Below the pieces are notes generated by a model that ran no database searches, was not told where the DNA came from, and saw nothing but the letters and a program-made list of their open reading frames with translations. Source: DASTFP01 sp963744345 (GTDB lineage: Bacteria; Verrucomicrobiota; Verrucomicrobiia; Chthoniobacterales; Terrimicrobiaceae). From it: a stretch of DNA of 64,000 bases. A program made the position numbers and the translations under genes. The DNA lies in NCBI GenBank assembly GCA_963744345.1, contig CAVUTD010000019.1, forward strand, positions 1 to 64,000, written 5' to 3'. Below are positions 27,504-37,033 of this stretch, in pieces (positions within the stretch are counted from its first letter, which is position 1; each line of letters begins with the position of its first letter).

Positions 27504-27526
27504 ATATCGGCCAGGGTGGCCGATAT
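27504..27526 (-). promoter_or_regulatory. Perfect palindrome upstream of sdhCAB
   Basis: Arms atatcggcca and tggccgatat, each 10 bases and perfectly complementary, are separated by ggg. The element lies 42 bases before the sdhC ATG in the 250-bp gap after the CBS gene. No T tract follows on either strand, so an operator or leader hairpin is more likely than a terminator. Confidence 0.55.
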
Positions 27527-27712
27527 CAAGCCGATTACACGATCGTGGCAGATCCTGTCTTCACCCAAGTGACTGTCTCAACGCGATATTAACTGCCAGC
27601 ACGATATGGAGACAATGAGCACATTGAGTAAACAGTGTTCCCGTCCGAGCAGTTCCCGGTATTTAGCATTCGCGAAGGGGGAATGTTTTGTGACCTCTCA
27701 CCCGCATCACCT

Positions 27713-28162
27713 TTAGCCAGGATAGGCGCCGGTAACGAATCGCTCGAGATCATCGATCGCAGCGGTTTGAGCGCTTATGATCCAATTGACGCAATCGCCA
27801 ATCGAGATCAGGCCGACCAATTTGTCTTCCTGCATAACGGGAAGATGTCGAAATCTCTTCTCGGTCATTACTTGCATACATTCCTGAACGGAGTCATTCA
27901 AGCCTACCGTCCTGAGAGTACGGGTCATAATTTCGGAAACGGTGGTTTCCCGTGAGCCTCGGCCGAGCAAGATTACCTTCCTTGCGTAATCACGTTCGGA
28001 AATCATCCCGACCAGGCGGTCCCCCTCCATCACCGGAAGGGCGCCGATATTTTTTTCCGCCATCAGCGAGATGGCCTCGAAGACAGTATTCTCGGGTGAA
28101 ACGGACCAGACTGTGGAACCCTTTCGGTTTAGAATCGATCCGATCGTCGTTGTAATCTCCAT
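27713..28162 (-). CDS. CBS domain pair protein
   Basis: A 149-residue soluble protein made of two CBS domains. The first spans VSPENTVFEAISLMAEKNIGALPV and LVGMISERDYARKV; the second MTRTLRTVGLNDSVQECM and FRHLPVMQEDKLVGLISIGD. CBS pairs bind adenine nucleotides or similar ligands and usually sense energy state. No enzymatic domain is attached. A strong ribosome binding site (gaggag) precedes the ATG at 28162. It lies upstream of sdhC on the same strand, separated by 250 bp. Confidence 0.92.
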   Translation of the reverse strand: MEITTTIGSILNRKGSTVWSVSPENTVFEAISLMAEKNIGALPVMEGDRLVGMISERDYARKVILLGRGSRETTVSEIMTRTLRTVGLNDSVQECMQVMTEKRFRHLPVMQEDKLVGLISIGDCVNWIISAQTAAIDDLERFVTGAYPG

Positions 28163-28902
28163 TATTTCTCCTCTCTTTTGGGGGTTTTGCTAAAAGTATC
28201 GGTCTTCTTAGCTTGGCGCTCCAGAAAAACTTTGCCAAATGCGCGATCGTTACTCGGCGTCAAATTCCATCCTTCGCCCCCTCGAACATGATTGCGGAGG
28301 GAGATCTTGTTGCCGCGGCTTGCGTAACGAGGATGTTCAGGCCATTCGGAACGCATTGTCCTGCGCTGAATCTTCTCCCGCTTTTGCCAAGATTGGTAAC
28401 TTTGTACATGTCGGAGGAGTTAAACTCCCGCAATATCCGGCGGCCTCCACATCGATCGACAACAACCAGAAGTTTCCGAAGGGAGCTCGCTTCCTCGAAC
28501 AAAGTCAGCAGACCAGACGAGCGGACCGCGGAGCACATTTCGACATCCTTCCGATATCGCCGGTCGGCCAGATGGTGATCTGATGACGTAAAAACATCAT
28601 CACTTTGCCAGGCGAACGTGACTCATACCGGAGCACACGGGGCGCAATAGAAGACATCCAAGGCCGAACATTCGCGCAAGTTCTACCGCCCGATGAACAT
28701 CATGGCGATGCTCACCGCCGCGCAGTGAAACCCAATTGTTCGGGTCATCACCGATTGTGATCAGAGGTCGAGCAACGTTTCGGAAGGATGTTAATCGTGA
28801 TGAAAGGCGGGATTTGGCAATTTTGTCTTTACAGCGAAGTCGCGCTGTGAGAGCAATCACGCACTCGATCTGCACTCACTGAGCTTCCGGGAGTTTTCCC
28901 CC
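28163..28902 (+). other. 740-bp divergent intergenic region without a recognised gene
   Basis: The region separates the CBS gene (minus) from the glycosyltransferase (plus). Open frames of 60-120 codons exist on both strands but none shows a protein family, hydrophobic pattern or credible start site. A weak tgatg/catca inverted repeat occurs near 28580-28603. It probably holds the two divergent promoters and possibly the remains of a lost gene. Confidence 0.5.
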
Positions 28903-29865
28903 ATGGCAAATACGAGAACCATTACAAGCGCTTGCACGTCGGAATACTTCCACTTTATGGAAGGAATGGTCCTGTCCGTCCGGGAGAAGCCCGAAGGTGA
29001 GAGCGTAGACATCTCAGTGCTCGATCTGGGCATGTCCGCTGAGCAACTCGAATGGTTGGAGGAGCAGAAAGTCAACGTCGCGCAACCAGAGTGGGAGTTC
29101 GGCCTCGATGAGTCGTGCGGCTTTCCGATCCCATTCAAAGGCATATTAGCCCGTACCCATATCAGGAAATACTTCCCCGGCTATGAGGTATACTTCCACA
29201 TCGACGCCGATGCGTGGGTTCAAGACTGGGCTGCTGTCGAGCTGTATGTCGCCGGCGCGCGTAAAGGAGTGATGGCTGTCTCGCCCGAAATCGATCGTTC
29301 CTTTATTTGCAATTACAGAAACGCCCATGCTTATCGTGAATTCGTGATTCATATTTACACAGATTTGCAGGGCGCCGAGTATGCCGAGAAGTACAGGGAC
29401 TATCCCATCCTCAACACAGGCGTTTTTGCGATGCCCGCAGAATCGGTTCTGTGGGAGCGCTGGGCCGGGCGCATCGGACGGGCCCTTAAGAAAAAACCGA
29501 ATTTTCACGTCGAGCAATGCTCAATCAATCTGGAGATCTTCGAGAATCTTGAGCAATATTTCGCTGAGGGTCTCGAGTTTCTCCCGAGCTCGTGCAATTG
29601 GGTCTGCCATCAAGCCCTGCCGATGTTCGACGCCGACCATAATTGCCTTGTCGAACCATTCCTGCCCCATCAAAAACTGGGGATAGTTCATCGTGCCAGC
29701 GACGACTTCAAGCAACATAAAACGGGCTCAATCCGCGTTGTTCAAGGTGGCTTGCGGGAGATGAATCTTAAGTATCTGGAAGGAGACTACCGTTCCTCAC
29801 TCGCAACGACCGAACCGAACAAGCTTAAACGCTGGCAGGATGCAGGGTTTCAGTGGTCGGCCTAA
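28903..29865 (+). CDS. Glycosyltransferase family 8-like protein
   Basis: A 320-residue soluble GT-A fold protein. TITSACTSEYFHFMEGMVLSV matches the strand and helix that open GT8-like enzymes; the metal and donor-binding acidic motif is DADAW in YFHIDADAWVQDW near residue 105. NTGVFAMPAES, EQCSINLEI and a late LGIVHRAS are the usual later GT8-type elements. It would transfer a sugar from a nucleotide donor in the cytoplasm; donor and acceptor are unknown. The nearby CDP-sugar genes (31.2-34.5 kb) suggest a surface polysaccharide context. Confidence 0.75.
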   Translation: MANTRTITSACTSEYFHFMEGMVLSVREKPEGESVDISVLDLGMSAEQLEWLEEQKVNVAQPEWEFGLDESCGFPIPFKGILARTHIRKYFPGYEVYFHIDADAWVQDWAAVELYVAGARKGVMAVSPEIDRSFICNYRNAHAYREFVIHIYTDLQGAEYAEKYRDYPILNTGVFAMPAESVLWERWAGRIGRALKKKPNFHVEQCSINLEIFENLEQYFAEGLEFLPSSCNWVCHQALPMFDADHNCLVEPFLPHQKLGIVHRASDDFKQHKTGSIRVVQGGLREMNLKYLEGDYRSSLATTEPNKLKRWQDAGFQWSA

Positions 29866-29954
29866 GTCATAAGCTATCGCTTTACTTGTGGAGCTAACGT
29901 TCTTCCTTCGGCAGACTGAGAAACTTCGGTCTTAGCGAGCCAGTTGGTTTGGAG

Positions 29955-31237
29955 ATGGAGAAGCCGCCCGCCGCGAGTGTCGCGAACGCGGTCTCCCCAG
30001 CGGTTTTCCCGCTTTTGCTCCTTATCCTTATCGACGCGATCGGTTTTGCGATGCTTACTCCGCTGCTCGACCTCAGCGCTCGCGCCCGAATCGAATGCAC
30101 CGCTGGCAGCAGGCACCACAGAAGATGGTCGCCATCTCATCTATGGATTTGCAACCGGCCTTTACCCCATGATGATGTTTTTCGGCGCTCCCATTCTAGG
30201 GCAACTTTCCGACCGTGTGGGCAGAAAAATGATTCTGCTGGTTTGCGCAGCGGGGATCGTGTTGAGCTACGCAACAATCTGCGTAGCCTTCGCTTTTGGT
30301 TCGGTCGCTCTCTTGATGATCGGGAGATTTCTTGGTGGCATCACTGCGGCCAGCCAGGCAATCTCACTGGCGGCTTTAGTGGACGTATGCCCCCCGCAGA
30401 AGAAGGACTTTTGGCTAAGCATGGGCTTGCTTGGATCATCGCTCGGCTTCGTCATCGGACCCGCGCTGAGCGGATTTCTGTCAGACAAAAATATTGCCTC
30501 CTCGTTTACCATTTACACTCCGCTTCAAGCCACGGTGCTGTTGGCCTGTTTAAATTTCGTCCTTCTCCTGTTGCTCCTTCATGAGGCGCGTCGACGTTCC
30601 TCTGGCGAACGGATGAGGCTTTCCTTGGCTAGCGGGCTTCTAAGCCTCGTCTCTGCGTTTCGCGAGCGCGGGCTGCGAAAGGTTTCTTGGGTTTTCCTGC
30701 TTCAAGAGCTCGGTTGGGGCGCATACTTTTACTTTATCCCGGTCTTATTATTTCATAACTTCAATTCGAGCAGCACCACGACCAGTCTCTTCATGTCGGT
30801 GATGGGAGTCGGCTTCTGTATAAGTTTTGCCTTTGCCATGCCCTTCTTGACCAAACGCTATTCCGCCTCTCCGATAACGAGCTGGAGTCTGCTGGTGACT
30901 TCTGTTCTTCTTGCTGCGAGCACGTTTGCTCCCTCCATGATTCTCCAATGGCTGCTGATCCTGCCCATATCTGTCGTTGTCGCCGTGTCCTACGGCGCGC
31001 TTATTATTCTATTCACCGACCTTGCGACAGAGGATTCCAAAGGTGAGATCATGGGCATCACGGCGGCGATTAAACGCTTTTGCCTTCGGGATTGTCTCCT
31101 TCATTGGGGGAGCCTTGCAGACCATTAGTGTTGAAATTCCATTGGTCGCTTCCTTTCTCTTGATGACAACAAGCTGGCTCCTCTTCCGCACTAAGAAACC
31201 TCAAGTAACCACCCTGCAAACAGAGCATACCCTATGA
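29955..31237 (+). pseudogene. MFS transporter (TCR/Tet-like drug or sugar efflux type), frameshifted twice
   Basis: The N-terminal helix (AVFPLLLLILIDAIGFAML) is in one frame, then after about 30080 the protein continues in another from LIYGFATGLYPMMMFFGAPILG with motif A LSDRVGRKMILL, through eleven helices to SKGEIMGITAAI. Near 31070 a second shift leads to FAFGIVSFIGGALQ and the C-terminus at 31237. The reassembled length of about 425 residues is that of a full 12-helix transporter. Its stop overlaps the next gene as ATGA, so it belongs to the same operon. The shifts may be sequencing errors. Confidence 0.82.
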
Positions 31238-32016
31238 AAACCGTCATCCTCGCCGGCGGCTTCGGTACGCGGCTCTCCGAATATACGGATGATATCCCTA
31301 AGCCCATGGTGCCAATCGGCGGACACCCCATGCTTTGGCACATCATGAGTATTTATGCGCATTACAAACACACCGAATTCGTCCTCGCGCTGGGCTACAA
31401 GGCCCAATATGTGAAATCTTTCTTCCTGAACTATTACACGCTGCATTCGGATTTCACGATTGACATGGCGACCGGTGAAAAATCGACCATCCATCGTTCG
31501 ATCCTCGATTGGAAAGTCACCCTTATTGACACTGGGAATAATACGATGACTGGTGGACGCCTCCGCCGTCTCACCCCACTGCTCAAGTACCAGACGTTCA
31601 TGTGCACTTATGGGGATGGCGTCAGCAACATCAACGTCGACAAGCTCCTCGAATTTCACGTCAGCCATGGGAAACTCGTCACCATGACCATTGCGCGGCC
31701 ATCAGCGCGGTTTGGCGTCGTCGAAAGCGACCAGAGCAATCAGGTCAAGGCCTTTCGCGAAAAACCTGTTGGCAGTGAAGGCTGGGTCAACGCGGGCTTC
31801 TTCGTCATGGAGTCCGGCTTCCTTAAGTATATCGACGGCGATGCGAGCGTTCTCGAACGCGAGCCCTTGGAACGCGCCGCTAAGGATGGCCAGCTTATGG
31901 CTTATCAGCACCACGAGTTCTGGAAATGCATGGATATGAAAAAAGACGTCGATGAGCTTAATAAGATGTGGGAAAAGAACGAAGCGCCCTGGAGGCTTGG
32001 CGAAGCCCGCATTTAA
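31234..32016 (+). CDS. rfbF: Glucose-1-phosphate cytidylyltransferase
   Basis: A 260-residue nucleotidyltransferase forming CDP-glucose from CTP and glucose 1-phosphate. The N-terminal AGGFGTRLSEYTDDIPKPMV is the nucleotide-binding signature with the catalytic Arg and Lys; MCTYGDGVSNI carries the metal-binding Asp; NAGFFVMESGFL and EFWKCMDMKKD complete the family pattern. Full length. It is the first committed step to 3,6-dideoxy or other CDP-6-deoxy sugars of surface polysaccharides. Followed after 12 bp by the CDP-glucose dehydratase gene. Confidence 0.94.
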   Translation: MKTVILAGGFGTRLSEYTDDIPKPMVPIGGHPMLWHIMSIYAHYKHTEFVLALGYKAQYVKSFFLNYYTLHSDFTIDMATGEKSTIHRSILDWKVTLIDTGNNTMTGGRLRRLTPLLKYQTFMCTYGDGVSNINVDKLLEFHVSHGKLVTMTIARPSARFGVVESDQSNQVKAFREKPVGSEGWVNAGFFVMESGFLKYIDGDASVLEREPLERAAKDGQLMAYQHHEFWKCMDMKKDVDELNKMWEKNEAPWRLGEARI

Positions 32017-32028
32017 TAAGACCGCCGT

Positions 32029-33107
32029 ATGTTTGGAGATTTCTACAAAAATAAAAAGGTATTCGTCACCGGACACACCGGCTTTAAAGGCTCCTGGCTT
32101 TCCGCTTGGCTCTTGAAGCTCGGCGCAGACGTCACCGGTTACGCGCAGCCGCCGGGCTACGAGGAGAGCCATTTTGAGTGCTCGGACTGAAATCAAAACT
32201 TCGTCATATCGAGGGCGATCTGCGCCATCTCGACAGTCTCATCCGCGCGCTGACTGAGGCACAGCCCGAGATCGTCTTTCACCTCGGAGCCCAGGCCCTC
32301 GGTCGTGAGTCCTATCGGGACGCCAAGACGACTTTTGATACGAATGTCGGAGGCGCGGTGAATGTCTACGAAGCCGTGCGCCGTGTCGAAAGCATTCGAG
32401 CGCTCGTCTTCATAACTTCCGATAAATGCTACCGAAATGTCAATTGGGAGTGGGGCTATCGGGAAACCGACGTCCTCGGTGGTCGTGATCCTTACAGCGC
32501 TTCTAAAGGTTGCGCGGAGATCGTCTTTGCCGCGTATTGGGCCTCCTTTCTTTCGAAGTCGGGGCGGATGAGGGCGGCGAGCACGCGCGCGGGCAACGTG
32601 ATTGGCGGTGGCGATTGGGCGAGAGATCGTCTCATTCCCGACTGCATCCGAGCCTTGCGTGAGAATCAGCCCATTGAAATTCGCAATCCTGACGCCACTC
32701 GCCCGTGGCAACATGTTCTCGAACCCCTCGGCGCCTACCTTCATCTCGGCCGGAAGCTGGCTGAACCCAACGGTGCCGAATTCTGCAAGGAGTGGAATTT
32801 CGGTCCGAACAACAGCGCCAACAAGACGGTTGGCGAAGTCGTCAAAGATGTCATCCAGCTTTGGGGCGGTGGCGAGGTCATCGTTAAGCGTGACCCCAAC
32901 GCCCCCCACGAGGACCACTGGCTCCAGTTGAATTGCGATCGCGCCTATGAATACTTGCGCTGGAAACCCACTTGGAATTATTCCGAGTCAGTTCCGGAAT
33001 CGGTGCGTTGGTACCGGCAGTATCAGGACGGCAGCAATGTTTACGAGCTTACGAGTGTGCAAATCGAAAAATATTCGCAGGACTGGGTAAAGGCGGGCAA
33101 TGATTGA
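32029..33107 (+). pseudogene. rfbG: CDP-glucose 4,6-dehydratase, one frameshift
   Basis: Short-chain dehydrogenase-type enzyme that turns CDP-glucose into CDP-4-keto-6-deoxyglucose. The first 47 codons encode KKVFVTGHTGFKGSWL with the NAD-binding GxxGxxG. Near 32176 one base appears missing (gagtg where gaggtg would keep frame) and the rest continues one frame over: LRHIEGDLRHL, FHLGAQALGRESY, TSDKCYRN, the catalytic YSASK motif and GNVIGGGDW. Length is otherwise normal at about 358 residues. With the single base restored the gene is intact, which makes a sequence error plausible. Confidence 0.88.
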
Positions 33108-33555
33108 GGGCGTGGTCTTCCATCCCCTCCGGCAGTTCATCGATGATCGGGGTCGCACGATGCATATGCTACGCAGAGACGACTCACACTTCAGGGAGTT
33201 TGGAGAAATCTACTTTTCCGGAATCCATCAGGGAAAAGTCAAAGGCTGGTACCTGCACCGTTTGAAGACGCTCAACTATGCTGTCCCGGTCGGACGCGTG
33301 CGCGTCGTTATCTATGATGATCGAGAAGGAAGTCCGTCTCGGGGTCAAATTGATGAACACGTTCTCGGAGAAGAGCCTGAAAGCTATGAACTGCTGACCA
33401 TTCCACCGCTCCTCTGGTACGGATTGCAGGGTCTTGCGCCCGGGATGTCGCTGATTGCGAACTGCAGCGATCTTCCAAACGACCAAGCCGAGTCAGACCG
33501 GAAGCCTTTGGACTCACCGGACGTGCCATACAGATGGCTTACCGAATCCATTTGA
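33100..33555 (+). CDS. dTDP-4-dehydrorhamnose 3,5-epimerase-like cupin protein
   Basis: A 151-residue cupin of the sugar-nucleotide epimerase group: FIDDRGRTMHMLR near the start, the strand FSGIHQGKVKGWYLHR with the conserved His, VGRVRVVIYDDREG, and LLTIPPLLWYGLQGL. RmlC proteins are about 180 residues; this shorter form is typical of relatives found in CDP- or GDP-sugar clusters. It overlaps the end of rfbG by 8 bases, so it probably acts on the CDP-4-keto-6-deoxy sugar made by that enzyme. Confidence 0.82.
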   Translation: MIEGVVFHPLRQFIDDRGRTMHMLRRDDSHFREFGEIYFSGIHQGKVKGWYLHRLKTLNYAVPVGRVRVVIYDDREGSPSRGQIDEHVLGEEPESYELLTIPPLLWYGLQGLAPGMSLIANCSDLPNDQAESDRKPLDSPDVPYRWLTESI

Positions 33556-33561
33556 GCGACG

Positions 33562-34495
33562 ATGGAAGGACCCGTTCTAGTCACGGGAGCCGCTGGTTTC
33601 ATAGGTGCTTACATAATTCGAGAGCTTCGAGAGCTGCTACGTCGTCGGATTCCAGCAGTCGCTCTCGTGCGACAGCGTGGGCGCGCCTGGCGGATTTCTG
33701 GACTCGCTGATTTGGTCGTCGTCGAAGCAGAGATGACCAAGCCGAGCACGATCGTGCGCGCCATCGAGACAACCCAGCCTTCGACCATCATAAATGCTGC
33801 GAGCTACGGGGTAAATCATGGAGAGCGCGACAAGGATGCTATGGTGGACGTCAATGTGACCGCTGTTCACGAGTTGATGAAAGCTGCGCATGCGAGCAGC
33901 ATCTGCCGGCTCATACAATTGGGAACTTATTCTGAGTATGGGGACCATCCAAACCCCCTCACGGAAGACACGCCGTTGCATCCGAAAAACGCCTACGGCG
34001 CAACCAAAGCTGCGGCGAGCCTATCGCATCGTCCCCCGAAATTGCGAAAGAGTTGGATACCGCTGTACTCCGATTGCTTAATGTTTGGGGCACGATGGAG
34101 GGGCGGAATAGACTGATTCCCGCCGTAATTCGGCACTGCCAATCGAGAACGCCGCTCACCCTTACATCCGGTATGCAACTAAAGGACTACTCCTTCGCGC
34201 CGGACCTGGCACAATGGATCGTGGATTTTGCCTGCATCCAGGGGTTTATCCTTATCGCATAGTGAACTTTGCGAGCGGCAGGACCACGATGGTGCGTGAC
34301 CTTGTGCTCTCGGTCGCGCGCGTTCTTGACGGCGAGCATCTGATGCATTTCGGAACCAAGGCGCCTCCGCCAGGGGAAGTGCAAACTGGGCTGCCCGATA
34401 CGACCCGTATCGACACACTGTCGCCCAACAGGAAATTCACCGAACTCGACAAAGCTGTAGAACAAATGGTGGCTTCGGCCGCTTCCGCGCATTGA
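33562..34495 (+). pseudogene. NAD-dependent epimerase/dehydratase, frameshifted twice
   Basis: SDR-type sugar-nucleotide enzyme, six bases after the epimerase-like gene. GPVLVTGAAGFIGAYI carries the NAD-binding glycines and NAYGATKAAASL the YxxxK catalytic pair. The frame is lost near 34023, resumes in another as SSPEIAKELDTAVLRLLNVWG and is lost again near 34240, after which YRIVNFASGRTT continues to the stop at 34495. Reassembled length of about 310 residues is normal. It would reduce or epimerise the CDP-keto sugar. Errors or recent decay are both possible. Confidence 0.8.
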
Positions 34496-34839
34496 GGATC
34501 CTCTCGCCAGAGCCTACGTATTCTTCAAGCGTCGACGACGTTAGATAATTTCAGTATGACGACGACCGCGCCATTCAAAGGATTCGCGGAAAGCGAAACC
34601 TCCCTTGGTAAGCGATCGCAGTTGGTGGAAGTAGCGACACACGACGGTGGATGAGTGCTCGGGGTCATGAGCAGCGCATGGCAACAAGCCCAAGCCACCG
34701 TGGTGGTGGACGCGGCATGGCCGGCGCGGAGAACCTGCCGAGATCGCGCACGCGGCCATCACTGGCTGGTGGCGGGTCATCAGTCCGAGAGGGCCGACTA
34801 TCTTGAGCATCGAAGAAGAGGAAGGCTGGCAGGAGATCG
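34496..34839 (+). other. Region between the sugar operon and an IS remnant, no gene recognised
   Basis: Open frames in several phases exist but none is family-like. The right part could be the degenerate N-terminal portion or end of the insertion element whose transposase remnant follows; no inverted repeats were identified. Confidence 0.4.
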
Positions 34840-35580
34840 TGCGCGAAGCTTCCCCGCAATCCTGGCCAGAAGAAGGTGCGTGTGCTGGTCAAGCGGCAGC
34901 GGGCGCCGATGGCGCGCAGACCCTGGCCCTGTGCTGGAGCGAGGGACGCACCCTCAAAGACGGGCAATCCGAGAGAGAGCACAGGCACGTTTCTTAGCTG
35001 ACATCGAAAAGCTGCAAGGTCGCATCGCTTCGGGCCGCCTGCGCCAGGAGGCCAAGATCCATGAGGCCATCGGACGTTAAGAGCGTTACAGCGCGTAGCG
35101 CGCTACTACCAGATCCACTACGAGCCAGCCACAGGCCTCCTGTCTTGGCGCGAAGATCAGGCGCGTAAGCAGAAAGCTCAAGCCCTTGATGGCAGCTACC
35201 TGCTCAAGACGAGCCGCAGCGATCTGGACGCCGAGGAAATCTGGCGCACCTACATCCTGCTTACCCGTGTCGAATCCGCCTTTCGCACCATGAAAACTCC
35301 CTTGTGCGAGCGACCCATTTTCCATCACTTGGAGCGGCGTGTGGAGACGCACATCTTCCTTTGCGTGCTGGCCTACCACCTCTTGGTGTGCATCGAGCGA
35401 GCCTTCTTGGATCGGGGCATTCATACCTCCTGGGAAACCTTGCGAGAGCAACTTTCCACCCATCAGGTCGTCACCGTGCGCCTGCCCACCAGCGATGGAC
35501 GGGTCCTGACTATCCGCCGTGACACCCGGCCAGAAGAGATCCATCAACATATCTACCAAACCCTGCGCACCCCCAGCGAA
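34840..35580 (+). mobile_element. IS1634-type (IS4 superfamily) transposase remnant
   Basis: Several frames together give the C-terminal two thirds of an IS1634-like DDE transposase: KVRVLVKRQRA, LALCWSEGRTLKD, RERAQARFLADIEKLQGRI, LRQEAKIHEAIGR followed by in-frame stops, then a long intact piece with ALDGSYLLKTSRSDLDAEE, the catalytic Glu region LTRVESAFRTMK and HTSWETLREQLSTHQVVTV. There are at least three frameshifts and two stops and the N-terminus with the first Asp is lost, so it is dead. Confidence 0.85.
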
Positions 35581-35734
35581 TCCTCTTGCCCGTCAAGCAC
35601 TGGCAACCGGCAAATAGTCACTGAAAGCGCCTTGAACCCCGCTGAAATCAAACCCGATCAAAAAAACGGAGTTGAGCTAACGATGACCGCCGGAGGACGT
35701 TCTTTCCGGCGTCCTGATCGGCGATTGCGTATGA

Positions 35735-36262
35735 CTACTTCTTTCTCCGAATATTAATGGTCATGATGGTGTTCCACGAGCCATCCGGTCCCAGGATAGA
35801 GGATGTGAAGACTTTGTGGTCGGGGCTTTTCAGCTCCGTCACTTCTCTAAATTTGGAGGGCGTTTCCGGACTCGGAACCGGGCCTTCCGTTTCCCACGTT
35901 AGAGTATTCCCCGTGGCATCGAAGGTGCCTTCAAACTGCCAGATGTGGCTGGTCATGCTATCGACTACGGTTCCGATGTACTTTTTCTTCGCGGGGTCGT
36001 AGCCGATGGTCAGGATTTGCTCGTAGGGAAACTCGGGCACGGTGCTTTTGATTTGTGCGACGAACCAGAATCCGCCGAGCAAGCGGGAGCTTTCGACTCC
36101 CTTGAGTTTCGTCGGTGGCTGTCCCGGGTTCATGAATGCCTCGCCTTCGGACTCCCATTCGCCGACAAACTTTTGCAGCAGATGGTGTTCTTTGACTGGT
36201 CCGGGCATTTCCTGGCAGGCGGACGTATTCTGGGTGGCTGGTTCTTCTGTAACAGTGCTCAT
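35735..36262 (-). CDS. DUF1579 family protein
   Basis: A 175-residue protein: HHLLQKFVGEWESEGEAFMNPGQPP near residue 26 and the beta-rich body LLGGFWFVAQIKSTVP, QILTIGYDPAKKKYIGTVVDSM, FTSSILGPDGSWNTIMTI. This is the DUF1579 pattern, a calycin-like barrel of unknown reaction common in Verrucomicrobia and Planctomycetes. The ATG at 36262 is chosen because family similarity begins after it and upstream codons are low complexity. It probably pairs in time with the SpoIIAA-like gene just upstream on the same strand. Confidence 0.83.
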   Translation of the reverse strand: MSTVTEEPATQNTSACQEMPGPVKEHHLLQKFVGEWESEGEAFMNPGQPPTKLKGVESSRLLGGFWFVAQIKSTVPEFPYEQILTIGYDPAKKKYIGTVVDSMTSHIWQFEGTFDATGNTLTWETEGPVPSPETPSKFREVTELKSPDHKVFTSSILGPDGSWNTIMTINIRRKK

Positions 36263-36402
36263 GTCTTTTTCTATATGACGAACGCTCGGAGGCGCACAGG
36301 ACATCGACCTGCGATTTTTTTGTGAAGTTGACGCTCTCCATCGGTTAGAACCTCCGCCATTTCCGCGTGCTGGTCTAAAAACTCGCCGCGCGCTAGAGGG
36401 TT

Positions 36403-36765
36403 TCAGTCGCCCGTTACCCAAGTGCGAGCTTGATCGAGCTTCTCGTGATCGAAATAGCGGACTTTCGCTGTAGTGAACGGTTTGCAGAAGGCCGCCATCC
36501 GTTCCTGCCATTTCTTCTCGCCTACCATTCCCACACGTTCGATCTGATTGAAATGCTTCGCATCCCACTTGATGTCCTCCCACAGAGCGCGCGCATCCCA
36601 GCCGTGAAAATCGCGCATCACCATGAGGACGCGGATTTTCCCGTATTGCTTGATCAGTCGTTCTGTGTAGGGAACGAATTTTTCGTAATCCTCGCGCCCC
36701 AACTTTCCGGTCACATGAACTTCAAGCAAGTTTTGCCGGATTTCTTCGCTGACATGTAAGGGCAT
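36403..36765 (-). CDS. SpoIIAA-like (STAS-fold) protein
   Basis: A 120-residue protein of the SpoIIAA-like family: LLEVHVTGKLGREDYEKFVP at the start, IRVLMVMRDFHGWDARALWED in the middle and IERVGMVGEKKWQERM..FCKPF toward the end. The fold resembles anti-sigma factor antagonists but lacks the phosphorylated serine, so a signalling role is unproven. The ribosome binding site aaggag is nine bases before the ATG. Confidence 0.88.
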   Translation of the reverse strand: MPLHVSEEIRQNLLEVHVTGKLGREDYEKFVPYTERLIKQYGKIRVLMVMRDFHGWDARALWEDIKWDAKHFNQIERVGMVGEKKWQERMAAFCKPFTTAKVRYFDHEKLDQARTWVTGD

Positions 36766-37033
36766 ATTGTTCTCCTTTAGGACAGATTCGAGATTAACGT
36801 GGATCTGCCGGAGAGCACAAGCGAACCGAGCGCACGATGCGTTTCACGCATGCGTTCCGGCTGACCGGCGGCACTCCTAGAAGCAAGCGGCTTCAAATGG
36901 CGCCGCAGCGTTGCGCCGGAACGAGGCGCCTTGGTAGGACCCGACGTCTGTGACCTCTTGCAGCTGTAACGCTGCGGGTTACGCGGGCCGCACTTACGAC
37001 AGTCGGCGTGCTCGAATTTTGAACCCCCCCCGC

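Noticed and set aside
34496..34839. Terminal inverted repeat and N-terminal half of the IS1634-type element
   Set aside because: The sequence could not be aligned by eye with any transposase N-terminus and no matching inverted repeat was found downstream of 35580.
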